DNA from: Catenulispora sp. EB89
Lineage (GTDB): Bacteria > Actinomycetota > Actinomycetes > Streptomycetales > Catenulisporaceae
Reading direction: 5' to 3'
NCBI RefSeq assembly: GCF_041261445.1
Contig: NZ_JBGCCU010000007.1
Span: 62,001 to 126,000 of the forward strand
Length of the DNA: 64,000 bases
The notes beneath the pieces were generated by a model, which saw only the letters and a list, made by a program, of their open reading frames with translations, was not told where the DNA came from and ran no database searches. The translations under genes and the position numbers were made by a program. Shown here in pieces: positions 8,374 through 17,076 of the stretch; the first letter of the stretch is position 1, and the number at the start of each line of letters is the position of its first letter.

Positions 8374-9135
8374 ATGTACGCAGAGGAACGACAGCAGGCG
8401 ATCCTGCACAAGGCGCGCGTCGACGGCCGGGTGGACGTCGTGGTCCTGGCCGAGGACCTGACGGTGACCACCGAGACGATCCGCCGGGACCTGACGGCGC
8501 TGGAGCGGGCCGGCTTCGTACGCCGGGTGCACGGCGGGGCGATCCCGGTCGAGCGGCTCGGATTCGAGCCGGCGCTGGCCGTGCGCGACCAGAGCATGAC
8601 CGCGGAGAAGGAGCGGATCGTCAAGGCGGCCCTGGACCAGCTCCCGGAGGAGGGCTCGATCATCATCGACGCCGGCACCACCACCGGCCGGCTGGCTTCG
8701 GTGCTGCCGGCCGACCGGGAGCTGACCGTCGTGGTGAACGCCCCGGCGCTGGCCGCGCAACTGGTCGCGCGGCCGAATCTCACGGTCCTGATGCTCGGCG
8801 GCCGGATCCGCGGCCGCACGCTGGCCGCGGTGGACGAATGGGCTCTGGCCCCGCTGTCCCAGCTGTGTGTGGACGTGGCCTTCATGGCCACCAACGGAGT
8901 CTCCGTCGCACGCGGCCTGACCACCCCGGACCTGGCCGAGGCCGCGGTGAAGCGCGCGATGATCGGCGCGGCCCGGCGCACCGTCCTGCTGGCCGACCAC
9001 ACCAAGGTCGGCAACGACTGCATGGCCCGCTTCGGCGGCCTGGACGACGTCGATCTGTTCATCACCGACGCCGGTCTGGACGAGGAGACCGCCGCCGACT
9101 TCGGCGGCGCCGGGGTGCGGGTGGTCCGGGCATGA
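8374..9135 (+). CDS. DeoR-family regulator of the PTS operon
   Basis: 253 residues, the usual DeoR length. The N-terminal helix-turn-helix reads MYAEERQQAILHKARVDGRV, then LTVTTETIRRDLTALERAGFVRRVHGGA. The C-terminal sugar-phosphate isomerase-like sensor has IIIDAGTTTGRLAS and ADHTKVGNDCMARFG. DeoR proteins usually sense a phosphosugar made by the pathway they control. It is the first gene of the operon and its stop overlaps the fruK start (ATGA). An upstream in-frame extension has no family similarity and was rejected in favour of the ATG at 8374, preceded by GGGGTGG. It most likely represses this PTS operon until a hexose or hexitol phosphate accumulates. Confidence 0.9.
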   Translation: MYAEERQQAILHKARVDGRVDVVVLAEDLTVTTETIRRDLTALERAGFVRRVHGGAIPVERLGFEPALAVRDQSMTAEKERIVKAALDQLPEEGSIIIDAGTTTGRLASVLPADRELTVVVNAPALAAQLVARPNLTVLMLGGRIRGRTLAAVDEWALAPLSQLCVDVAFMATNGVSVARGLTTPDLAEAAVKRAMIGAARRTVLLADHTKVGNDCMARFGGLDDVDLFITDAGLDEETAADFGGAGVRVVRA

Positions 9136-10109
9136 TCGTGACCCTCACCCTCAACCCCAGCCTGGACCGCACGCTGGGCCTGCAGTCGCTGCGCCGCGGC
9201 GAGGTGCTGCGCGCCACCTCCGCGCGCATCGACCCCGGCGGCAAGGGCGTCAATGTGACCCGGGTGCTGCGCGCCTTCGACGTCGACTCGCACGCGGTGA
9301 TCCCGTGTGCCGGTCCGGACGGCGAGGAACTGGTGCGGCTGCTGCAGAAGGCGGGCGTCCCGGTGACCGAGGTCCCGGTCGCCGGCTGGACCAGGTCGAA
9401 CATCACGCTGGTCGAGGCCGACGGCCGGTCCACGAAGGTCAACGCCCCCGGCGGGGCGCTGACCGACGAGGAGGTGGAGCTGCTCGCCGACACCGTCGTG
9501 GACCGGTGCGTGTCACAGGGCATTGAGAACGCTCCTGCTTCCTGGGCCGTGCTGTCCGGCAGCCTGCCGCCGGGCGTGCCGGACGGTGTCTACGCGAACC
9601 TGACGTCAGTGTTCGCCGAGCACGGGGTCAGGGTCGCGGTCGACACCAGCGGTGCGGCGCTCGTGGCCGCGCTCGACGCCGGTCCCGATCTGGTCAAGCC
9701 GAACCGGCAGGAGTTGGCCGCGGCGGTCGGGACCCCGCTGAACAGCATCGCCGATGTCGTCGCCGCGGCGGAGAAGCTGTTGTCCCGGGGCGTCAAAGCA
9801 GTACTGGCGAGCCTCGGTGCCGACGGCGCCGTACTCGTCGACTCCTCCGGCGCGGTCCTCGGCACCGCCGATCCGATCGATCCGGTGAGCACCGTCGGCG
9901 CCGGCGACGCGATGCTGGCCGGCTTCCTGGCCGCCGGCGCGCGGGGCGAGAAGGCCCTGATCGAGGGCATGGCGTGGGCTCGGGCCGCCGTCGGCCTGCC
10001 GGGCAGCCAGATGCCCGGCCCGGCCGACGTCAGCCGGGAAGGGATCCGGGTCGTGCGCGACCCGGGAGGTAAACCGGCCGGGGCGGTCCGCCTGGCCGAC
10101 GACGGCTGA
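9132..10109 (+). CDS. fruK: 1-phosphofructokinase-type PfkB kinase
   Basis: A 325-residue ribokinase/PfkB-superfamily sugar-phosphate kinase. It starts MIVTLTLNPSLDRTL, has the PGGKGVNV substrate/Gly-rich motif near residue 37, LSGSLPPGVP in the middle, and ends in the catalytic STVGAGDAMLAGFL motif with the base Asp. FruK converts fructose-1-phosphate to fructose-1,6-bisphosphate with ATP. Close relatives (LacC) phosphorylate tagatose-6-phosphate, and PfkB phosphorylates fructose-6-phosphate. In an operon with a hexitol-type PTS and a dehydrogenase, either of those roles is possible, so FruK names the family best matched rather than a proven substrate. Confidence 0.85.
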   Translation: MIVTLTLNPSLDRTLGLQSLRRGEVLRATSARIDPGGKGVNVTRVLRAFDVDSHAVIPCAGPDGEELVRLLQKAGVPVTEVPVAGWTRSNITLVEADGRSTKVNAPGGALTDEEVELLADTVVDRCVSQGIENAPASWAVLSGSLPPGVPDGVYANLTSVFAEHGVRVAVDTSGAALVAALDAGPDLVKPNRQELAAAVGTPLNSIADVVAAAEKLLSRGVKAVLASLGADGAVLVDSSGAVLGTADPIDPVSTVGAGDAMLAGFLAAGARGEKALIEGMAWARAAVGLPGSQMPGPADVSREGIRVVRDPGGKPAGAVRLADDG

Positions 10110-10212
10110 CGCTGCCACCGGCGCCATCACGAGGGCATCTTTGCCCGCACCACCGCACGACAAGTGAGGAACCAACCCCCAACGATTCGCTTGACGTCCC
10201 TAGGAGGACGCG

Positions 10213-11376
10213 ATGTCTTCGATGGCTTATACGCCGGCTCCGACCGGCACCGGATTGAAGGCCACAGTCCAGAAGTTCGGCTCGTTCCTGGCCTCGATGG
10301 TGATGCCGAACATCGGCGCGTTCATCGCCTGGGGCCTGATCACGGCGCTGTTCATCCCGACCGGCTGGACCCCGAACAAGTCGCTCGGCGAGCTGGTCAC
10401 GCCGATGATCACCTACCTGCTGCCGATCCTGATCGGCTACACCGGCGGCCGGCTCGTGCACGGCCAGCGCGGCGCGGTGATCGGCGCCATCGCCACCGTC
10501 GGCGTGGTGGTCGGGTCCTCGGTGCCGATGTTTCTCGGCGCGATGATCGCCGGTCCCGCCTCGGCGTGGGTGCTGAAGCAGTTCGACAAGCTGACCGCGG
10601 ACCGGCTGCGCGCCGGGTTCGAGATGCTGGTCGACAACTTCTCCCTGGGCATCATCGGCGGCGGGTTCGCGGTGCTGGGCAAGTGGGCGATCGGCCCGGC
10701 GGTGAACCATGTGACGAACTGGGCCGGCTCCGGTGTGAACTGGGTGCTGAACCACCACCTGCTGCCCTTCGTCAGCATCCTGATCGAGCCGGCGAAGGTG
10801 CTGTTCCTGAACAACGCCATCAACCACGGCGTGCTGGACCCGCTGGCGGTGGCGCAGTCCGCGGTGCACCACAAGTCGATCCTGTTCATGCTGGAGTCCA
10901 ACCCCGGTCCGGGCCTGGGCATCCTGTGCGCGTACCTGCTGTTCGGCCCGCGTGCGCTGCGCCCGACGGTCCCCGGCGCGATCGTCATCCAGTTCCTCGG
11001 CGGCATCCACGAGATCTACTTCCCGTACATCCTGATGAAGCCGCGGCTGATCCTGGCCGCGATCGCCGGCGGGTTCGCGGGTATCTCAGTGTTCTCCGTC
11101 ACCGGTGCCGGCCTGGTCGCCTCGCCCTCGCCGGGCTCGATCTTCGCCTACCTCACCGAGACCCCTCGCGGGAGCTACTTCGGAGTGCTGGCCGGGGTCG
11201 TGGTCGCGGCGGCGGTGTCGTTCGTCGTGGGCTCGGTCCTGCTCGGGTTCGGACGTGGTGAGAAGCCGGAAGACGAAGCGGCTGAATCGGCCGAATCGGC
11301 CGAAGAAGCGGGCGGCGCGTCCGGCGTGTCCGATGCCGTCCCCGCGCAGTCCTCACCTGAAGGAGCGACGGCATGA
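10213..11376 (+). CDS. mtlA: PTS mannitol-type EIIC permease
   Basis: A 387-residue stand-alone EIIC domain of the mannitol/fructose superfamily. The segments MVMPNIGAFIAWGLITALFI, GYTGGRLVHGQRGAVIG and the substrate-site motif GGIHEIYFPYILMKP match MtlA. The E in GGIHEIYFPY is the conserved substrate-binding Glu. Several transmembrane helices are followed by an acidic C-terminal tail that would lead into EIIB in fused MtlA proteins; here EIIB is a separate ORF. The ATG has AGGAGG five bases upstream (10202-10207), the best ribosome site in the operon. It imports and phosphorylates a hexitol or hexose together with the next two genes. Confidence 0.9.
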   Translation: MSSMAYTPAPTGTGLKATVQKFGSFLASMVMPNIGAFIAWGLITALFIPTGWTPNKSLGELVTPMITYLLPILIGYTGGRLVHGQRGAVIGAIATVGVVVGSSVPMFLGAMIAGPASAWVLKQFDKLTADRLRAGFEMLVDNFSLGIIGGGFAVLGKWAIGPAVNHVTNWAGSGVNWVLNHHLLPFVSILIEPAKVLFLNNAINHGVLDPLAVAQSAVHHKSILFMLESNPGPGLGILCAYLLFGPRALRPTVPGAIVIQFLGGIHEIYFPYILMKPRLILAAIAGGFAGISVFSVTGAGLVASPSPGSIFAYLTETPRGSYFGVLAGVVVAAAVSFVVGSVLLGFGRGEKPEDEAAESAESAEEAGGASGVSDAVPAQSSPEGATA

Positions 11377-11681
11377 GCACTCTGTCCGCCTCGGACATCA
11401 AGAAGATCATCGTGGCCTGCGACGCCGGGATGGGGTCCTCGGTGATGCTGGCCGGCACGTTGAAGCGGCAGCTGAAGAACACCGGCGTGACCGTGGAGCA
11501 CGCGCAGGTCTCGGCCATCCCGGCCGACGCCGACCTGATCCTGACCCAGCAGAGCCTGGCCGAGCGGGCCCGGGCCTCGGCGCCGGGCAAGCCGGTGGTG
11601 ACGTTCCAGATCTTCCTCGGCGACCCGGCCGTGAACAAGGTCGTCAAAGCCGTGAAGGAAGGCGGCACCATCGATGTCTGA
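11373..11681 (+). CDS. PTS mannitol-type EIIB
   Basis: A 102-residue separate EIIB domain. It passes phosphate from EIIA to the sugar on EIIC through an active-site Cys. The P-loop KKIIVACDAGMGSSVMLAG contains Cys16, followed by the MtlB-type segment ADLILTQQSLAERAR. Start and stop overlap the neighbouring genes by 4 and 8 bases, consistent with stoichiometric production with EIIC and EIIA. Confidence 0.9.
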   Translation: MSTLSASDIKKIIVACDAGMGSSVMLAGTLKRQLKNTGVTVEHAQVSAIPADADLILTQQSLAERARASAPGKPVVTFQIFLGDPAVNKVVKAVKEGGTIDV

Positions 11682-12135
11682 CACCGCTGACGGCCTGCTC
11701 GCCGAGCGGGCCGTCCGGTTCGGGGCGCGGGCCGCCGACCGCTACGACGCGGTGCGGCAGTGCGGGGAGCTGCTGGTCGCGATCGGCGCCGTCACCGAGG
11801 ACTACGTCCCGGCGATGCGCGAGCGCGAAGACGAGATCTCCACCTACATCGGCGCCGGGGTGGCGATCCCGCACTCCACGGCCGCCGGCAAGAAGTACGT
11901 CCGGCGCGACGCGCTGGCCGTGCTGCGGCTGGCCGAACCCGTCGACTGGGGCGAGGGCCAGGAGGTGTCGACGTGCGTGGCGATCGCCGCCCTCGGCGAC
12001 CGGCACCTGGACATCCTCGCCGAGCTCGCCGAGGTCCTGATGGACCCGGAGCGGGCCGAACAACTGCACCGGGCAACAACCGCTCACGAAGTGATCCGGC
12101 TGCTCCAGCCGGCAGGAGAGGCAGAGAACGTATGA
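11674..12135 (+). CDS. PTS mannitol/fructose-type EIIA
   Basis: A 153-residue EIIA domain of the MtlF/FruA type. The phosphorylatable histidine is His67 in GAGVAIPHST, and the downstream WGEGQEVSTCVAIAALGDRH strand region is typical. It accepts phosphate from HPr (the ptsH product encoded three genes downstream) and passes it to EIIB Cys16. It is translationally coupled to EIIB (8-base overlap) and to the dehydrogenase (ATGA-type overlap). Confidence 0.9.
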   Translation: MSDTADGLLAERAVRFGARAADRYDAVRQCGELLVAIGAVTEDYVPAMREREDEISTYIGAGVAIPHSTAAGKKYVRRDALAVLRLAEPVDWGEGQEVSTCVAIAALGDRHLDILAELAEVLMDPERAEQLHRATTAHEVIRLLQPAGEAENV

Positions 12136-13172
12136 AGGCCGCTGTGTTCCACGGACCCGGGGACGTCCGGATCGAGGAGGTCCCCGAGCCCACCGCCGGC
12201 GCCGGGGAGGTGAAGATCAGGGTCCTGGCCTGCTCGATGTGCGGAACGGACCTGAAGATCTTCCGCTCCGGACACTTCCGCATCAGCCCGCCCCGCGTGA
12301 TGGGGCACGAGATCGCCGGCGAGATCGTCGAGATCGGCGCCGGCGTCACCGGCTGGGCGGCCGGCGACCGGGTGCAGGTGATCGCCGCGATCCCGGACGG
12401 CACCTGCGAGGAGTGCGCGCGCGGGCACCAGACCGTGTGCCTGAACCAGGAGTCGATGGGCTACCAGTACGAGGGCGGCTTCGCGGAGTTCATGGTCGTG
12501 CCCCCGAGCGTGCTGGCGGTGGACGGGATGAACCGCATCCCGGACGGGGTCGGCGCCGACGAGGCGTCGGTGACCGAGCCGCTGGCCTGCGTCCTCAACG
12601 GCCAGGAGCTGGCCGGAGTCGGTCCGGGTGACGTGGTGGCGGTGTTCGGCGCCGGACCGATCGGCTGCCTGCATGTCCGGCTGGCACGCTCGCGCGGCGC
12701 GGCGCGGATCATCATGATCGAGGTCAACCGCGAACGCCTGCAGCTGGCGGCGGACCTCGTCCACCCCGACGACACGGTGTGCGCCGAGGACGGCGACATC
12801 ATCGAGCAGGTCCGCAAGCTCACCGACGGCCGCGGCGCGGACGTGGTGATCACGGCCACCGCCGCCGGAGCGGCCCAGGAGCAGGCACTGCAGATCGCCG
12901 CCCCGCGCGCCCGCATCAGCTTCTTCGGCGGCCTGCCGAAGGACAAGCCGACCATCACGCTGGACTCGAACCTGGTGCACTACCGCGAGCTGACAATCGT
13001 CGGCGCCAACGGATCCTCACCCGCGCACAACGCCCGCGCGCTGGAACTGATCGCCACCGGCGAAGTCCCAGTGAAGGACCTGATCTCGGTCCGGCTGCCA
13101 CTGGACCGGGTGCTGGACGGACTGCAGATCGTGGCCAAGGGCGAGGCGATCAAGGTCACCATCGAACCCTGA
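12132..13172 (+). CDS. Zinc-dependent alcohol dehydrogenase, probable hexitol-phosphate dehydrogenase
   Basis: A 346-residue MDR-family dehydrogenase. The catalytic zinc site is set by Cys in CSMCGTDLK and by GHE in VMGHEIAGEIVE. The structural zinc loop is DGTCEECARGHQTVC, which shows three of the usual four Cys. The Rossmann motif is VFGAGPIGCLHVRLA. The length and layout match GatD (galactitol-1-phosphate 5-dehydrogenase) and sorbitol dehydrogenases. Sitting between PTS components and beside a PfkB kinase, the simplest pathway is: hexitol imported as hexitol phosphate, oxidised here to a ketose phosphate, then phosphorylated by the kinase (inference). The exact hexitol cannot be read from sequence. 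Confidence 0.8.
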   Translation: MKAAVFHGPGDVRIEEVPEPTAGAGEVKIRVLACSMCGTDLKIFRSGHFRISPPRVMGHEIAGEIVEIGAGVTGWAAGDRVQVIAAIPDGTCEECARGHQTVCLNQESMGYQYEGGFAEFMVVPPSVLAVDGMNRIPDGVGADEASVTEPLACVLNGQELAGVGPGDVVAVFGAGPIGCLHVRLARSRGAARIIMIEVNRERLQLAADLVHPDDTVCAEDGDIIEQVRKLTDGRGADVVITATAAGAAQEQALQIAAPRARISFFGGLPKDKPTITLDSNLVHYRELTIVGANGSSPAHNARALELIATGEVPVKDLISVRLPLDRVLDGLQIVAKGEAIKVTIEP

Positions 13173-13204
13173 GAAAGTCCCGCCGAACCGAAGGAGAGGC
13201 AAAC

Positions 13205-13492
13205 ATGGTCGAGCGCACCGTCGTCGTCGGATCCACCAGCGGACTCCACGCCCGCCCGGCGAAACTGCTGGTACAGGCGGCCACCGAACAGCCGGCGACG
13301 GTGCGCCTGCGCGTCGGCGACCGCCCGCCGATCGACACCCGCAGCATCCTCGCGGTCCTGGCCCAACGGGTGAAGCAGGGCACCGAGGTCACCCTCGAGG
13401 CCGAAGGCGAAGGCGCCGAAGCCTCGGTCGCAGCCCTCGCGGAGCTGATAGCCCGCAACCTCGACGAGGAGGGGGAGAGGCAGGATGGCTGA
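13205..13492 (+). CDS. ptsH: HPr phosphocarrier protein
   Basis: 95 residues. The active-site His15 lies in SGLHARPAK, and a serine-containing helix segment DTRSILAVLA follows at the regulatory Ser46 region. It carries phosphate from Enzyme I to EIIA. The ATG is preceded by AAGGAGAGGC. It overlaps ptsI by 8 bases, and the gap to the dehydrogenase is only 32 bases, so HPr is made with the specific EII proteins and not from a general pts locus. Confidence 0.93.
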   Translation: MVERTVVVGSTSGLHARPAKLLVQAATEQPATVRLRVGDRPPIDTRSILAVLAQRVKQGTEVTLEAEGEGAEASVAALAELIARNLDEEGERQDG

Positions 13493-15239
13493 GCGGCTGG
13501 CCGGCGGCGTGGCCGGCACGAGCGCGACCGCGGCTGCGGCGGCCCGCGCCGCCGGGCGGGCGGCGCTCGATGGTGCCGGTGCGGGGCAGGTCGGCGATGC
13601 GCGGCGACTCACCGGTGTCGGCGTGAGCGCGGGCACGGTAACTGGTCCGGTCGTGCGCATGACCGCCCCGGCCCCTCTCCCCCCGCCGCACCTGGTCGCC
13701 GACCCGGCCGCGGAACTGGCCTCGGCGCGGCAGGCCGTGCGCGCCGTTGCCGCCGACCTCACCGTCCGGGCCGGGCGCGTGGCCGGCGAGGCGAAGGAGA
13801 TCCTTGAGGCGCTGGCGATGATGGCCGTCGATCCCACGCTCGGCGCCGATCTCGAGCAGCGCATCGCCTCCGGCACCGATGCCGCGCATGCCCTCACCGG
13901 TGCCTTTGATGCGCAGGCCGAGCTGCTGCGTGAAGCCGGCGGCTACCTCGCCGAGCGTGCCGCCGATCTCGAAGACCTGCGTGACCGGGCCGTGGCGACC
14001 GTTCTCGGCCGCCCGATCCCCGGCATCCCTGATCCCGGCCATCCGTTCGTGCTGGTGGCCGCCGATCTCGCACCCGCCGACACCGCGAACCTGAACCCTG
14101 AGCAGGTCCTCGCCATCGTCACCGAGCGCGGCGGGCCGACCAGCCACACCGCGATTCTCGCGCGTGGCCTCGGGATTCCGGCGATCGTCGCCGCAGCCGG
14201 CGTCACCGAGATCGCCGATGGGACCGTCGTCGCGGTCGACGGCACCTCCGGCACCGTCACCGTCGGCGTGGAGCCGCTGGCAGACACCGCGCCGCGCGTC
14301 CGTACCCGAACCCAAACGAACCTCGCCGACCTCGGCCCCTGCCACACCAAGGACGGCCACCCCGTATCCCTCTACCTCAACATCGGCTCCCTCAAAGACG
14401 TCCGCCCCGGCGCCCAAGGCGTCGGCCTGCTGCGCACCGAGTTCCTGTTCCTCGGACGCAAGGACGCCCCCTCCATCGCCGAACAGCACGCCGCCTACCT
14501 GGAGCTCTTCAACGCCTTCCCCGGCCCCGGCACCCGCGTGGTCATCCGCACCCTGGACGCCGGCGCCGACAAACCCCTCCCGTTCCTCGGCCTGCCCGAC
14601 GAGGAGAACCCGGCGCTCGGCGTCAGAGGCCTGCGGACCGCGCGACTGCGTCCCGAGGTCCTGGACGACCAGCTCGCTGCGATCGCCGCGGCCGCAGCGG
14701 AAGCCACCTGCGAGGTCTGGGTCATGGCCCCGATGGTCGCCACGCCGGCCGAGGCCGCGGAGTTCGCCGCGAAGGCCCGCGCGCACGGCCTCGAGCACGT
14801 CGGCGCCATGATCGAGATCCCCGCCGCGGCACTGCGCGCCTCCCGCCTCCTCCAGCACCTCGACTTCCTCTCCATCGGCACCAACGACCTCGGCCAGTAC
14901 ACGATGGCCACCGACCGCCAGGACGGCCGCCTGCCCGACCTGCTCGACCCCTGGCAGCCCGCGTTGTTGGAGCTCATAGCGCTGGCTGCGGAGGCCGGGC
15001 GCGCGGCGGGCAAGCCGGTGGGCGTCTGCGGCGAGGCGGCGGCTGATCCGGGGCTGGCCGCGGTGCTCGTCGGGCTGGGGGTGACGTCGCTGTCGATGAC
15101 GGCTGCCGCCGTCCCCGCCGTGCACGCCTCGCTGAGCGCACGCACCCTGCCCGAATGCCGGGACCTCGCGCTGCGAGCCCGCGACGTCGACGATCCCGCC
15201 GAAGCCAAGGAGTACGCGGCGCTGGCGCCACCGTCCTGA
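13485..15239 (+). CDS. ptsI: PTS Enzyme I (phosphoenolpyruvate-protein phosphotransferase)
   Basis: 584 residues. It autophosphorylates on His221 (GGPTSHTAILAR) from PEP and hands phosphate to HPr. The PEP-binding TIM barrel shows LRTEFLFLGR, LDAGADKPLPFLGLP and the C-terminal GVCGEAAADP with Cys515. About 40 Ala/Gly-rich residues precede the normal Enzyme I start (LTGVGVSAG), giving an unusual N-terminal extension that also spans the HPr overlap. The second half of the gene changes codon style (long C-ending runs), but the motif order is complete. It closes the operon. Confidence 0.93.
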   Translation: MAERLAGGVAGTSATAAAAARAAGRAALDGAGAGQVGDARRLTGVGVSAGTVTGPVVRMTAPAPLPPPHLVADPAAELASARQAVRAVAADLTVRAGRVAGEAKEILEALAMMAVDPTLGADLEQRIASGTDAAHALTGAFDAQAELLREAGGYLAERAADLEDLRDRAVATVLGRPIPGIPDPGHPFVLVAADLAPADTANLNPEQVLAIVTERGGPTSHTAILARGLGIPAIVAAAGVTEIADGTVVAVDGTSGTVTVGVEPLADTAPRVRTRTQTNLADLGPCHTKDGHPVSLYLNIGSLKDVRPGAQGVGLLRTEFLFLGRKDAPSIAEQHAAYLELFNAFPGPGTRVVIRTLDAGADKPLPFLGLPDEENPALGVRGLRTARLRPEVLDDQLAAIAAAAAEATCEVWVMAPMVATPAEAAEFAAKARAHGLEHVGAMIEIPAAALRASRLLQHLDFLSIGTNDLGQYTMATDRQDGRLPDLLDPWQPALLELIALAAEAGRAAGKPVGVCGEAAADPGLAAVLVGLGVTSLSMTAAAVPAVHASLSARTLPECRDLALRARDVDDPAEAKEYAALAPPS

Positions 15240-15326
15240 CAAGCTAAGGACGCCCGGGGTAGCCCGGGGTGACCCGTTCGGGCGCAGAAAGGTTACAAAA
15301 GCACCCTTTCGGACCACACCCCGACT

Positions 15327-16970
15327 ATGGCGGTACAAGACGCGGCCCCCGGGGCGTCCGGAAACCACTCGACCCACCTGCGGCGCGACATCGGCCTGAT
15401 CGGCCTCCTGTGGGCCTCCGAAGGCTCGATCATCGGCTCGGGCTGGCTGTACAGCGCGCAGAAGGCGCTGGTCGCGGCCGGCCCGGCCGCGCTGATCAGC
15501 TGGGGCATCGCCGCGGTGGCGATCATCGCGCTGGCGTTCGTGCACGCCGAGCTCGGCGGCATGTTCCCGGTCGCCGGCGGCACCGCGCGCTACCCGCACT
15601 ACGCCTTCGGCGGCGCCGCCGGGGCCTCGTTCGGGTGGTTCACCTGGCTGCAGGCGGTGACCGTGCCGCCGATCGAGGTGCAGGCGATGATCGGCTACGC
15701 GCAGCACTACACGTGGGCCGACAGCTGGCAGCACAAGGACGGCACGCTCACCGGCTACGGCGAGCTGGTCGCGATCTTCCTGATGGCGGTCTTCACGGCC
15801 GTGAACTTCCTCGGGATCCAGAAGCTGGCCGCCGTGAACAACGCCGCGACGTGGTGGAAGGTCGGCGTGCCGCTGTTCACGATCTTCGTGCTGGCGTTCA
15901 CGCACTTCCACGGCTCGAACTTCACCGCCAAGTCCGGCGGCGGTTTCATGCCCTTCGGCGCGCACGGCATCATGACGGCGGTGTCGACCTCCGGCATCAT
16001 CTTCGCGCTGCTCGGCTTCGAGCAGGCGATCCAGCTGGCCGGCGAGTCGCGCAACCCCAAGCGCGACATCCCGCGCGCGACGATCCTGTCCATCCTGATC
16101 GGCGCCGCGATCTACATCCTGCTGCAGGTGGTCTACATCGCCGCGCTGCCGGCCGCGAGCTTCGCCGCCGGGTGGGCGCACCTGGACTACAAGAACATCA
16201 GCGGGCCGTTCGCGGGGCTGGCGACGCTGGTCGGCCTGGGCTGGCTGGCGACCATCCTGTACATCGACGCGATCATCTCGCCCGGCGGCACCGGCCTGAT
16301 CTACACGACGTCGACCTCGCGCATCACCTACGGCCTGAGCAAGAACGGCTACGTCCCGGTGCAGTACGAGTACGTCACCAAGCGCGGCGTGCCGTGGCTG
16401 GGGATGCTCACCGCCTTCGTCGTCGGCTGCATCTGCTTCCTGCCGTTCCCCAGCTGGCAGCAGCTGGTGTCGTTCATCACCTCCGCCAGCGTGCTGATGT
16501 ACGCCGGCGCGCCGCTGGCCTTCGGCGTGTTCCGGGAGAAGCTGCCGGACGTCGAGCGTCCCTACCGGCTGCGCGCCGGCGAGGTGCTGGCGCCGTTCGC
16601 GTTCATCGTGGCGAACTACATCATCCTGTGGGCCGGCTGGTCCACGGACTGGCGGCTCGGGGTCGCGATCGTGATCGGCTACGTGCTGCTGGCGATCTCC
16701 CGGATCTTCCACCTGAACCCCGCGCACCCGCCGCTGGAGCTGCGCGCGGCGCAGTGGCTGCTGCCGTACCTGCTGGCCATGGGGATCATCGTCTGGACCA
16801 GCGCGTTCGGGCCGATGAAGCACCCGTGGTTCAACGAGTGGTGGTCGCTGGTCGTGGTCGCGGTGCTGAGCCTGGTGATCTACTACTGGGCCAAGGCGGT
16901 GGCGCTGCCGGTGGAGCGGATCCGGGCGCACCTGGCCGACGTCGCCGTGATCGACGCCGGCGGGCACTGA
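15327..16970 (+). CDS. APC-superfamily amino-acid permease
   Basis: 547 residues with about 12-14 hydrophobic helices. It opens with a short hydrophilic tail and the APC signature GLLWASEGSIIGSGWLYSAQ (helix 1), then the helix 6-like FALLGFEQAIQLAGESRNPK-R-D-I-P motif. Such transporters import amino acids or polyamines by proton or exchange coupling. The start has no strong Shine-Dalgarno; AAAGG lies 37-41 bases upstream. It is separated from ptsI by 87 bases. Its last codons and stop are part of a tandem repeat (16957-17007). The substrate is unknown. Confidence 0.85.
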   Translation: MAVQDAAPGASGNHSTHLRRDIGLIGLLWASEGSIIGSGWLYSAQKALVAAGPAALISWGIAAVAIIALAFVHAELGGMFPVAGGTARYPHYAFGGAAGASFGWFTWLQAVTVPPIEVQAMIGYAQHYTWADSWQHKDGTLTGYGELVAIFLMAVFTAVNFLGIQKLAAVNNAATWWKVGVPLFTIFVLAFTHFHGSNFTAKSGGGFMPFGAHGIMTAVSTSGIIFALLGFEQAIQLAGESRNPKRDIPRATILSILIGAAIYILLQVVYIAALPAASFAAGWAHLDYKNISGPFAGLATLVGLGWLATILYIDAIISPGGTGLIYTTSTSRITYGLSKNGYVPVQYEYVTKRGVPWLGMLTAFVVGCICFLPFPSWQQLVSFITSASVLMYAGAPLAFGVFREKLPDVERPYRLRAGEVLAPFAFIVANYIILWAGWSTDWRLGVAIVIGYVLLAISRIFHLNPAHPPLELRAAQWLLPYLLAMGIIVWTSAFGPMKHPWFNEWWSLVVVAVLSLVIYYWAKAVALPVERIRAHLADVAVIDAGGH

Positions 16971-17007
16971 AAGCCCGGCGGGCACTGAAAGCCGGCGGGC
17001 ACTGAAG
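16957..17007 (+). repeat. Three tandem copies of CCGGCGGGCACTGAAAG at the permease 3' end
   Basis: Copies at 16957-16973, 16975-16991 and 16992-17007 (the last lacks one A). The first copy encodes the end of the permease and its TGA stop, so the two others are duplicated coding-end DNA lying after the stop. Confidence 0.9.
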
Positions 17008-17076
17008 CCCGGCGTGCGCCGAAGCCCGAGGGGCGCGGCCTTGTCAGCGGCGGCAGCCCGGGATCAAGCTGGCGGC

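Noticed and set aside
13389-16985. 1198-codon minus-strand open frame
   Set aside because: Antisense to ptsI and the permease; composition is that of a shadow frame.
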